DNA of 64,000 nucleotides from the NCBI RefSeq assembly GCF_014636935.1, contig NZ_BMES01000003.1, positions 1 to 64,000 on the forward strand, in the 5' to 3' direction. This document shows, piece after piece, positions 57,764 to 64,000 of this stretch. Both the position numbers and the translations under genes were made by a program. This DNA is from Alsobacter metallidurans. GTDB lineage: Bacteria > Pseudomonadota > Alphaproteobacteria > Rhizobiales > Beijerinckiaceae. How positions within the stretch are numbered: position 1 is the first letter of the stretch; each line of letters starts with the position of its first letter. Under the pieces are notes generated by a model. The model was not told the origin of the DNA. It was given only the letters and a program-made list of their open reading frames with translations, and did no database searches.

Positions 57764-58666
57764 CTAGGTTCCGTGCGTCCAGAGGAGCAGCACGACGCCG
57801 CCCACGATCAGCGTCATGCCGATGATTTCGCGGGCGGTGGTCTCCTGCCCGAAGAGCCGCTTCGAGACCGCCTGAGCGAGCAGGACCTCCACGAGCGCCA
57901 GCGTCCGCACATTCGCGGCGCTGGTGAGCGAAAAGCCGAGGAACCAGAACTGGGACGCGAAAGCGCCGGCGAAGCCCGCCATCAGGGACGGACGCCAGGC
58001 GCCGAAGCTCTTCATCAAGGCGGGCCTGTCGAAAAGGCCAAGCCAGACCACCAGCAGCGCCGTCTGCATGCCGAGCGACCACGCCAGGGTGGTGGTGGCG
58101 CGTAACACGAAGGAGCCGCTCTCCAGCGTCAGGATGGCGCCGCGAAAGCCGATGGCCGAGAGGGCGAAGAACGCGCCCGCCACGATGCCGAGCACGGCGG
58201 GCCGTAGGCCGGCGGCGGTAAGGCCGGGCGAGCCGGGTTTCACGGCCATCATGACGACCCCGGCCGTCGCCACCACGATCGCGAGGGCGCCGCCCAAGGT
58301 CAGATGGTCGCCCAGGAACAGGAGGCCGAAGATCGCCACTTGCACGGGCTCGGTCTTGATGTAGGCGGTGGTGACCGCGAAGGAGCGCTCGCGCATCGTG
58401 GCAAGCATCAGCACCGTCGCGAGGATCTGCGTGACCGCGCCTCCGAGAACCCAGGCGAGGTAGCGCCCCGTGGCGGCTGGCGCGGCCTCCCCGCCGATCT
58501 GCGAGACGGCCAGCAGAAACAACAGCGCGAACGGGAAGCCATAGAGGAAACGGACCTGCGACGCTCCAACGGTGCCGAGCGTTTCGGTGAGGCTCCGCTG
58601 CATGGCGTTGCGCGCCGTTTGGGCCACCGACGCCACCAGCGTGGTCAGGATCCAGAGATAGGCCAT
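57764..58666 (-). CDS. EamA/DMT family transporter
   Basis: The 300-residue protein has ten predicted helices in two five-helix halves. The N terminus MAYLWILTTLVASVAQTARNAMQRSL and SAANVRTLALVEVLLAQAVSKRLFGQETTAREIIGMTLIVGGVVLLLW are recognisable DMT-superfamily features. The charge pattern after helix 3 (RERSFAVTTAYIKTEPVQVAIF) matches a subgroup of EamA proteins without a named substrate. I start at ATG 58666; the longer frame to 58987 has no membrane features upstream. It is divergent from the carboxypeptidase gene, and 98 nt downstream of the acidic protein gene's stop. Confidence 0.85.
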   Translation of the reverse strand: MAYLWILTTLVASVAQTARNAMQRSLTETLGTVGASQVRFLYGFPFALLFLLAVSQIGGEAAPAATGRYLAWVLGGAVTQILATVLMLATMRERSFAVTTAYIKTEPVQVAIFGLLFLGDHLTLGGALAIVVATAGVVMMAVKPGSPGLTAAGLRPAVLGIVAGAFFALSAIGFRGAILTLESGSFVLRATTTLAWSLGMQTALLVVWLGLFDRPALMKSFGAWRPSLMAGFAGAFASQFWFLGFSLTSAANVRTLALVEVLLAQAVSKRLFGQETTAREIIGMTLIVGGVVLLLWTHGT

Positions 58667-58914
58667 GCCGGCGACCTTCCACGTACGGGGCCTTCGCTCG
58701 CCCGAACGTGGCCATGATCGGCGGGTAGCACTCGCCGCCGTGCTAGGCAAATCGCGGGGCGCGGGGTAGAAATCCGTGTCCGCGTCAGGCAGCCCCCGGG
58801 CCGCCGTGATCGCCAGAGCGAGCAAGGCCGACGTCACCCCCTCGCCGGCCCCACCTATGCATTGTCTAGGCCCGCACGGTCTCGCTAGGACTGGGCGCGA
58901 ACCGGAACGATCTG

Positions 58915-60579
58915 ATGACACGAGTGTCCCGCCGCGTATCCGCATTCCCCTCTGGTTTCTTCTCCCTTCTCGACTGTCGCGCCGCACGCATGATCGGCCG
59001 CGTGGGACTCATCCTGTCGGCCGTAGCCGTCGGGGCGACCACCGCGCAGGCTGCTGCCCCCTATGTGGTCGCCGACGTGAGCACGGGACGCGTGCTGTTT
59101 TCCGAAGACGCCACGATGCCGTGGTACCCGGCTTCGGTGACCAAGCTGATGACCACCTATGTGGCGCTCAAGAAGGTGCGCGAGGGCAAGATTTCGTTCG
59201 ACACCGCGATCCCGATCTCGGCCGCCGCGAATTCAGTTCCGCCGTCCAAGATCGGCGCGAAGCCAGGCCTCGAGGTGACACTCGAGAACGCTCTCAAGAT
59301 GATGCTCGTGAAGTCCGCCAACGACATGGCGGTTGTGATCGCCGAGGGCGTCGGAGGCACGGTTGACGACTTTGCCGCGTTGATGAACCAGGAGGCCGCC
59401 CGCCTCGGCATGCGCGAAAGCCACTTCGTCAACCCGAACGGGCTCTTTGCAGACGGGCAGCAAACCTCCGCCCGCGACCTCGCAATCCTCACCATCGCAC
59501 TGCTGCGCGACTTTCCGGATCACGCCGACCTGTTCCACATCGGGTCGGTGAAACTCGGCAAGCGCGTGCTGAAGAACACCAACGGGCTGATCGGCCGGTA
59601 CCAGGGCATCGAGGGCATGAAAACGGGCTTCATTTGCCCGTCGGGCTTCAACCTCGTCGCGGTCGCAAGCCGAAACGGCCAGCGTCTCGTCGCGGTCGTG
59701 ATGGGAGCGGCTTCCGGATCAGACCGGACCCTGAAGGCCGCTCAGTTCCTCGACAAGGGCTTCAGCGGCGGCTACGGCGGCATCTTCGGCGGTGGCGGCG
59801 GTTCCCTGCAGTCGCTTCCCGCGTCGTCCGTGACCACGCCGCCCAACATGCGCGAGGACATCTGCGTCCACCGCAAGGGCGCGCCCGCCTCCGAGGAGGA
59901 GGCCGAGCCGCAGACTACCGTTCAGGCTCCCGGCGGCAACGAGGACGGCCGCGCCGCCCCGATGGCGATGGCCGCCGTGAGCCCGCAGAGCGGCATGGCG
60001 ACGGGCCCGCGCACGCTGGGCCCGCGCGCCGCGCTGGACGTGCAGACGGTGTTCATCGGGCGGACCGAGCGTTCAGCCAGCGCTCCGCAGGCTGCCAACG
60101 CGCTGTTCACGCCCGTGCTGACCGCCCGCAAGGCGCCCGAGAAGGGCGCACCCAAAACGGCCGCCGCCTATGCGGACCCCGCCACCGAGGCGACGCCAGA
60201 CATCGAGGTGAAGCCCGCCAACGTAAAGCCGCTCAAGGCCGGCGCGATCGCGCCCGGCGTCAAGGCTAAGGCCGCGCCCCGCCACGGCGCCATCGGCAAA
60301 GCTCCGGCCGTGGCGGCGACCAAGCCCGCAGACCTCAATAACGAGCAGGCTGAGCCCGCCAAGGCGCTGGAGGGCAAGAGCGCCCGTCCGGCCGGCAAGC
60401 TCGTGTCGCCGACATTGCGCAAGACTGCGACCGGCAAAGGCAAGCCCGCCATTCACGCGAAAACGCAAGCCAAGCCCGCGCCCGCGAAAGCGAAGCTTGA
60501 TCCCAAGGGCAAGCCTGTTCAGAAGAAGGTTTCGGCCGCCGCTCCGGATGCCGGTAAGCCGCCCGCCAGCGCCGAGTAA
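58915..60579 (+). CDS. D-alanyl-D-alanine carboxypeptidase (penicillin-binding protein 5/6 family) with long basic tail
   Basis: The enzyme trims the terminal D-Ala from peptidoglycan stem peptides. All three active-site motifs are present: SVTK (74-77), SAN (134-136) and KTG (236-238). A signal peptide ends near residue 47 (AQAAA). Beyond the catalytic domain (to about residue 300) lies a 250-residue Ala/Lys/Pro/Thr-rich, mostly disordered tail with no membrane anchor helix, unlike the short amphipathic anchor of E. coli PBP5. The start may be ATG 58915 or 58990; the later one gives a compact signal peptide. It lies upstream of the EamA and CobW genes. Confidence 0.9.
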   Translation: MTRVSRRVSAFPSGFFSLLDCRAARMIGRVGLILSAVAVGATTAQAAAPYVVADVSTGRVLFSEDATMPWYPASVTKLMTTYVALKKVREGKISFDTAIPISAAANSVPPSKIGAKPGLEVTLENALKMMLVKSANDMAVVIAEGVGGTVDDFAALMNQEAARLGMRESHFVNPNGLFADGQQTSARDLAILTIALLRDFPDHADLFHIGSVKLGKRVLKNTNGLIGRYQGIEGMKTGFICPSGFNLVAVASRNGQRLVAVVMGAASGSDRTLKAAQFLDKGFSGGYGGIFGGGGGSLQSLPASSVTTPPNMREDICVHRKGAPASEEEAEPQTTVQAPGGNEDGRAAPMAMAAVSPQSGMATGPRTLGPRAALDVQTVFIGRTERSASAPQAANALFTPVLTARKAPEKGAPKTAAAYADPATEATPDIEVKPANVKPLKAGAIAPGVKAKAAPRHGAIGKAPAVAATKPADLNNEQAEPAKALEGKSARPAGKLVSPTLRKTATGKGKPAIHAKTQAKPAPAKAKLDPKGKPVQKKVSAAAPDAGKPPASAE

Positions 60580-60620
60580 CCCGAACCGGCTCGGCCGGCC
60601 CGACTGGAAGCCGCCGCCCC

Positions 60621-61517
60621 ATGACCGCGCCACCCTCCGCCTCGGGCGGCTTCCTGCTCGCGCTCGCCGGGGCCGCGGCCTACGGCTTCAACATCACCTT
60701 CGCGCGCATCGCCGCCTTCGAGGGCGTGCAAGGGCCCCTGATGGTGGTGTTCCGCGTCGTCGTCATGCTGGCGCTCGCGGTCTGCATGGCGATCGTGCTG
60801 CGCGGCGGCCTCTCGGTGGCGACACGCGATCGCCCCGCGCTCGGCGTTCTCGGCGTCGCGAGCGCCGGCGTTGGCATCTGCTACCTCTCCTCCGTGGCGT
60901 TCATCCCGGTCACGGTCGCGGCGGTGGTGTTCTACACCTATCCGGTGCTGATCGTGCTGCTTAGCCCCTTCGTGGAAGGTAAGCGGCTCTCCGCGCCGCT
61001 GCTCGGCGTCGCCGCGCTGGCGTTTGTCGGCATCGTGCTGGTGCTGGGCCCGGCCTTCGACAGCCTCGATCCGCGCGGCCTTGCGCTCGCCTTCGGAGCA
61101 AGCCTGTCGGCGGTGGCGCAGTTCTTCGCCGCGACGCGCTGCGGCGGCGTCGGGGCGGCCCCGAAAGTGTTCTGGGTGCACGTGATCTGCCTGCCCGCCG
61201 CGCTTGCGGCGGCGCTCGCGACCGGAGGGCTGCGCGGCCCCGAGGCCCTGCTGGCCGCACCCTGGGCGGTGGCGCTGACGATTGGCGGCTTCGTGCTCGG
61301 CTTCGTGTTCCAAATGGCCGCGCTTGGGCGCGTCAGCGCAGTGGCGGGCGGGCTCGCCTTCTGCCTCGAACCCGTCGTGGCCGCCCTCACCTCCGCGCTG
61401 GTGCTGGGCGAGCGGCTCGCGCCGGTCCAGTATGCGGGCGGCGCGCTGGTGATCGGGGCCATCATGGCCAATGTCGCCTTGCAGGGACGCCGGCCCGCCA
61501 AGCCCGCGATCGCGTGA
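60621..61517 (+). CDS. EamA/DMT family transporter
   Basis: This 298-residue protein has ten membrane segments with two EamA repeats. GGFLLALAGAAAYGFNITFARIAA begins the first and GLALAFGASLSAVAQFFAATRC the second; the end GERLAPVQYAGGALVIGAIMANVAL is characteristic. Its stop lies eight bases before the CobW-family start, so the two are probably co-transcribed and translationally close. The pair suggests a link with metal or cofactor handling, but the exporter's substrate is unknown. Two other members of the family occur at 7852 and 57764. Confidence 0.87.
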   Translation: MTAPPSASGGFLLALAGAAAYGFNITFARIAAFEGVQGPLMVVFRVVVMLALAVCMAIVLRGGLSVATRDRPALGVLGVASAGVGICYLSSVAFIPVTVAAVVFYTYPVLIVLLSPFVEGKRLSAPLLGVAALAFVGIVLVLGPAFDSLDPRGLALAFGASLSAVAQFFAATRCGGVGAAPKVFWVHVICLPAALAAALATGGLRGPEALLAAPWAVALTIGGFVLGFVFQMAALGRVSAVAGGLAFCLEPVVAALTSALVLGERLAPVQYAGGALVIGAIMANVALQGRRPAKPAIA

Positions 61518-61525
61518 GGACCAGC

Positions 61526-62647
61526 ATGCAGGCTCCCATTCCGCTCACGATCCTCACCGGCTTCCTCGGCGCGGGCAAAACCACGCTGCTGAACCGTCTG
61601 CTGCAGGATCCCGCCCTCGCCGACACGGTGGTGATCGTCAACGAGTTCGGCGAGATCGGGCTCGACCACCTGTTCATCGAGGCGGTGGACGGCGACATGG
61701 TGCTCCTGTCGTCCGGCTGCCTGTGCTGCACGGTGCGGGGCGACCTCGTCGCCGCGCTGGAGGATCTTCTCACCAAGCGCGACGCTGGCGACATTTCGCC
61801 GTTCCGCCGCGTGCTGGTTGAAACCACCGGCCTCGCCGACCCCGCCCCGATCCTGCAAGCCGCCCTGTCGCATCCCTATCTGGCCACCCGCTACGCCATC
61901 GACGGCGTCGTCACCGTGGTGGACGCTCTCACGGGCTTCGCCACGCTGGACGAGCATTCCGAGGCTGTGAAGCAGGCCGCGGTGGCGGACCACATCGTGT
62001 TCACCAAGACGGACCTGCTGGACGAAACAACACAGCCGACCTTCGAGCGCCTCAAGGCGCGCATCAGCCGCCTCAACCCGGGCGCGCCGCTGCTGGACGC
62101 CGCCGCCGGAGAGGCTGACGCGGCCGCCCTGCTGGGCGCGGGCCCGTTCGACTTCGCCGGCAAGATCCCGGACGTCGCCGCCTGGCTGCGCGAGGAGGCC
62201 TATGCCGACGCGAACCACGGCGCGCACGACCACGTCCATGACGAGCGCGACCAACACGCCCATGACGTGAACCGGCACGACGCCCGCATCCGGGCCTTCT
62301 GCCTCGCCACCGACAAGCCCGTCCCGCTGGCCGCGCTGGACATGTTCCTGACGCTGCTGCCCTCCGCGCACGGGGCCAAGCTGCTGCGGATGAAGGGGAT
62401 CGTCCATCTCGCCGGCCAGCCGGAGCGGCCGCTGGTGATCCACGGCGTCCAGCACGTGATGCACCCGCCGGTGGCGCTTCCCGCCTGGCCGGACGCCGAC
62501 CGCCGCACCCGCATCGTGTTTATCACGCGCGATCTGGACGAGAGCTTCGTCCGCCGGATGTGGGACGCCTTCACGGGCACGCCCGCCATCGACACGCCCG
62601 ACCGCGCCGCCCTGATGGAAAACCCGCTCTCGCTGCGTAACGGCTGA
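61526..62647 (+). CDS. CobW/COG0523 family GTP-binding metallochaperone
   Basis: The 373-residue protein has the G3E P-loop GFLGAGKT (12-19), the metal-binding CxCC motif in SGCLCCTVRGDL (65-68), the G4-type TKTDL, a His/Asp-rich linker (about residues 232-255: HGAHDHVHDERDQHAHD) and the C-terminal CobW_C domain with LLRMKGIVHLAG. COG0523 proteins deliver zinc or cobalt to client enzymes; the His-rich insert is commonly seen in zinc-related members. Alone with EamA and TusA genes, and not next to cobN, it is not clearly cobalamin-related. The start at 61526 has GAGGA five bases upstream. Confidence 0.92.
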   Translation: MQAPIPLTILTGFLGAGKTTLLNRLLQDPALADTVVIVNEFGEIGLDHLFIEAVDGDMVLLSSGCLCCTVRGDLVAALEDLLTKRDAGDISPFRRVLVETTGLADPAPILQAALSHPYLATRYAIDGVVTVVDALTGFATLDEHSEAVKQAAVADHIVFTKTDLLDETTQPTFERLKARISRLNPGAPLLDAAAGEADAAALLGAGPFDFAGKIPDVAAWLREEAYADANHGAHDHVHDERDQHAHDVNRHDARIRAFCLATDKPVPLAALDMFLTLLPSAHGAKLLRMKGIVHLAGQPERPLVIHGVQHVMHPPVALPAWPDADRRTRIVFITRDLDESFVRRMWDAFTGTPAIDTPDRAALMENPLSLRNG

Positions 62648-62668
62648 GCGCCGCGGCGGCTGAGCGCG

Positions 62669-62908
62669 TCAGCCTTTCAGGATCACAAACAGCAGGCCTT
62701 CGCCGTCCCGTTCGGCGGCCAGCAATACATCGCCGGTTTCGTTCAGCAGATGCGGGATGTCGATCGCCGCCATCGGATCCGTCGCGTTGGCGCGCAGCAC
62801 CGCGCCGGCGGGCAAGCCGGCCAGGGCCTTGCGCACACGCAGCGCAGGCAGCGGACATTTCAGCCCGCGCAGGTCGAGGTCGTGGATGGGCTCGGGGGTG
62901 GGCGTCAT
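62669..62908 (-). CDS. TusA family sulfurtransferase-like protein
   Basis: The 79-residue protein begins with a short leader and then LDLRGLKCPLPALRVRKAL, containing the TusA signature CPxP (C18-P21). TusA relays sulfur as a persulfide for tRNA thiolation or molybdenum cofactor assembly; paralogues (YeeD, YedF) have other sulfur roles. The rest, DPMAAIDIPHLLNETGDVLL, is the usual two-layer sandwich. No partner TusBCD is in the window. It converges with the CobW-family gene (21 bases) and reads away from the GNAT gene. Confidence 0.88.
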   Translation of the reverse strand: MTPTPEPIHDLDLRGLKCPLPALRVRKALAGLPAGAVLRANATDPMAAIDIPHLLNETGDVLLAAERDGEGLLFVILKG

Positions 62909-62979
62909 GCGGGCCGTCTACCACGGCTGGCCCGGCGAGCGGAACGTCGATTTAACCCCTCGCGTCCCATGCTCGCTCC

Positions 62980-64000
62980 ATGATCGTCACCCCGGCCGCA
63001 GCTTCACCCGTCCGCGTTGCGGCGTTCGGCGCCGCCGACGCCGCGCCGCCTATGGCGGCTTGGCGCACGCTGGCCGCGCAGGGCGACGACCGCAATCCGT
63101 TCTGGGAGCCCGCCTTCGCGCTTCCGGCCGCGACGCTGCCCGGCGTCGCACCGCCGTTGTTCGTGGCGTGCTGGCGCGGCGAGCGCATGACGGCGCTGCT
63201 GGCGCTGGAGCGCCCCCGACTGGGCGCTGCGTCGCCGCTGCTGCGCGCCTGGTCGCACGATCAGGCCGTGCTCGGTGCGCCCTTGCTGGATCCGCTTCAC
63301 GGCGCCGAGGACATCGGCGTCGCGCTCCGTTGGCTCCAGTCGCGCCACCGGCTCGCCGGGGCGTTGCTGTGGCGTTGGATGCCGGAGGACGGCCCCGCGG
63401 CCGCGGCGCTGGCGGCCGCAGGGGCGCGGCCCGTCCGGCTCGACGCGCATGAGCGCGCCGCCCTGGCGAACGCCAGCCCGCTGCCGGTCAAGAAGCGCAA
63501 GGAACTCGGCCGGCTGCGCCGCCGCCTCGCCGAGCAGGGCCGGCTCGAGAGCGTGTCCGCCGCGGCGCCGGACGACGTCGAAACGGCCTGCACGGCATTC
63601 GCGGCGCTTGAGGCACGAGGCTGGAAGGGGCGTCGCGGCAGCGCCTTTGCGAGCCACCCCGACCGGCTCCGCTTTCTGCAGGCCGTCACGCAGGGTTTGG
63701 CCCGCGATGGCGGCTGCCGCATCGACCGCCTCACGCTGGACGGCGAAACGATTGCGGCCGGCGTCTTGCTCGGAGGCGGCCCGCGCGCGCTGTATTGGAA
63801 GACAACCTATGACGAGCGCTTCGCCGCGTTCTCTCCCGGCGTCCTGCTGACGGTGGATGTCACCGACCGCCAGCTCGCCGACTCTTCCGTCCGGCTCACC
63901 GACAGCTGCGCGGTCGCGCATCATCCGATGATCGATCGGCTCTGGGCTGGCCGCGTCCGCGTGTCGGACTGGTGGATCCCGCTTGGCCCCACGAGCACAG
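62980..64000 (+). CDS. GNAT/CelD-like acyltransferase, 3' end outside the window
   Basis: The frame starts at ATG 62980 and stays open to the last base, giving 340 residues without a stop. It has two tandem-like halves; the second contains PVKKRKELGRLRRRLAEQG, the typical LEARGWKGRRGSAFAS, and later GETIAAGVLLGGGPRALYWKTTYDERFAAFSPGVLL. These match the BioF2-like/CelD acetyltransferase family of the GNAT superfamily, which modifies cell-surface polysaccharides or envelope lipids. The end WWIPLG suggests only a few residues are missing. Substrate unknown. Confidence 0.85.
   Translation, partial: MIVTPAAASPVRVAAFGAADAAPPMAAWRTLAAQGDDRNPFWEPAFALPAATLPGVAPPLFVACWRGERMTALLALERPRLGAASPLLRAWSHDQAVLGAPLLDPLHGAEDIGVALRWLQSRHRLAGALLWRWMPEDGPAAAALAAAGARPVRLDAHERAALANASPLPVKKRKELGRLRRRLAEQGRLESVSAAAPDDVETACTAFAALEARGWKGRRGSAFASHPDRLRFLQAVTQGLARDGGCRIDRLTLDGETIAAGVLLGGGPRALYWKTTYDERFAAFSPGVLLTVDVTDRQLADSSVRLTDSCAVAHHPMIDRLWAGRVRVSDWWIPLGPTST

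Overview
The window comes from a GC-rich chromosome of an alphaproteobacterium, most likely order Hyphomicrobiales (Rhizobiales). This rests on gene order and family content: lysA / small lipoprotein / argH facing tlpA, a TIGR02302 (DUF4175) membrane protein, the CobS-CobT aerobic cobaltochelatase pair, a TCA-cycle operon led by mdh, and interspersed palindromes of the type common in this order. No genus can be fixed from the sequence. I see no prophage, insertion sequence, CRISPR array, tRNA gene or plasmid function. The window is core chromosome, densely packed and mostly housekeeping.

Layout. Bases 1-271 hold, on the minus strand, the promoter and antitermination leader (boxA) of an rRNA operon whose 16S gene must start just left of the window. 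Bases 600-9150 carry an M23 envelope peptidase, an AEC-type permease, tRNA-Asp modification (gluQ), base-excision repair, an esterase, an iron-type alcohol dehydrogenase coupled to a thioesterase, an EamA exporter and a MutT-type Nudix enzyme. Bases 9270-14480 hold the lysine/arginine end genes (lysA, argH), a TlpA-like thioredoxin and an amidase. Bases 14880-24560 carry the TIGR02302 protein, small membrane proteins, a PagL-like outer-membrane protein behind a perfect CtrA-type box, a cobalamin adenosyltransferase, etfBA, 3-hydroxybutyryl-CoA dehydrogenase, a YjfB-like small protein, an HNH nuclease and a manganese catalase. Then come secA, a parvulin foldase, argJ, a small lipoprotein, a chemoreceptor behind an FNR/FixK-like box, zapE, and an NRAMP-related transporter divergent from a TetR regulator.

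Bases 37037-46363 form the TCA block mdh-sucC-(tautomerase)-sucD-sucA-sucB-lpdA, ended by a perfect 12-bp hairpin. It is unusual in two ways: a 68-residue 4-oxalocrotonate-tautomerase-like gene is inserted and translationally coupled between sucC and sucD, and palindromic elements sit at three of its gene junctions. After it come an unknown lipoprotein, a YciI-like protein, a DUF4337 protein, TerC, an orphan NMT1/THI5-like binding protein, cobS-cobT with a 4-nt-overlapping phytase-esterase-like gene, a J-domain protein, bolA, a thiolase, an acidic small protein, two EamA-type transporters, a D,D-carboxypeptidase, a CobW-family GTPase, a TusA-like protein and the 5' part of a GNAT/CelD-like acyltransferase that runs off the right edge.

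I did not find a clear new defence or mobile system. The best candidates for something undescribed are the tautomerase embedded in sucCD, the AT-rich inverted repeat in front of mdh, the CtrA box before the PagL-like gene, and the non-canonical NRAMP protein.
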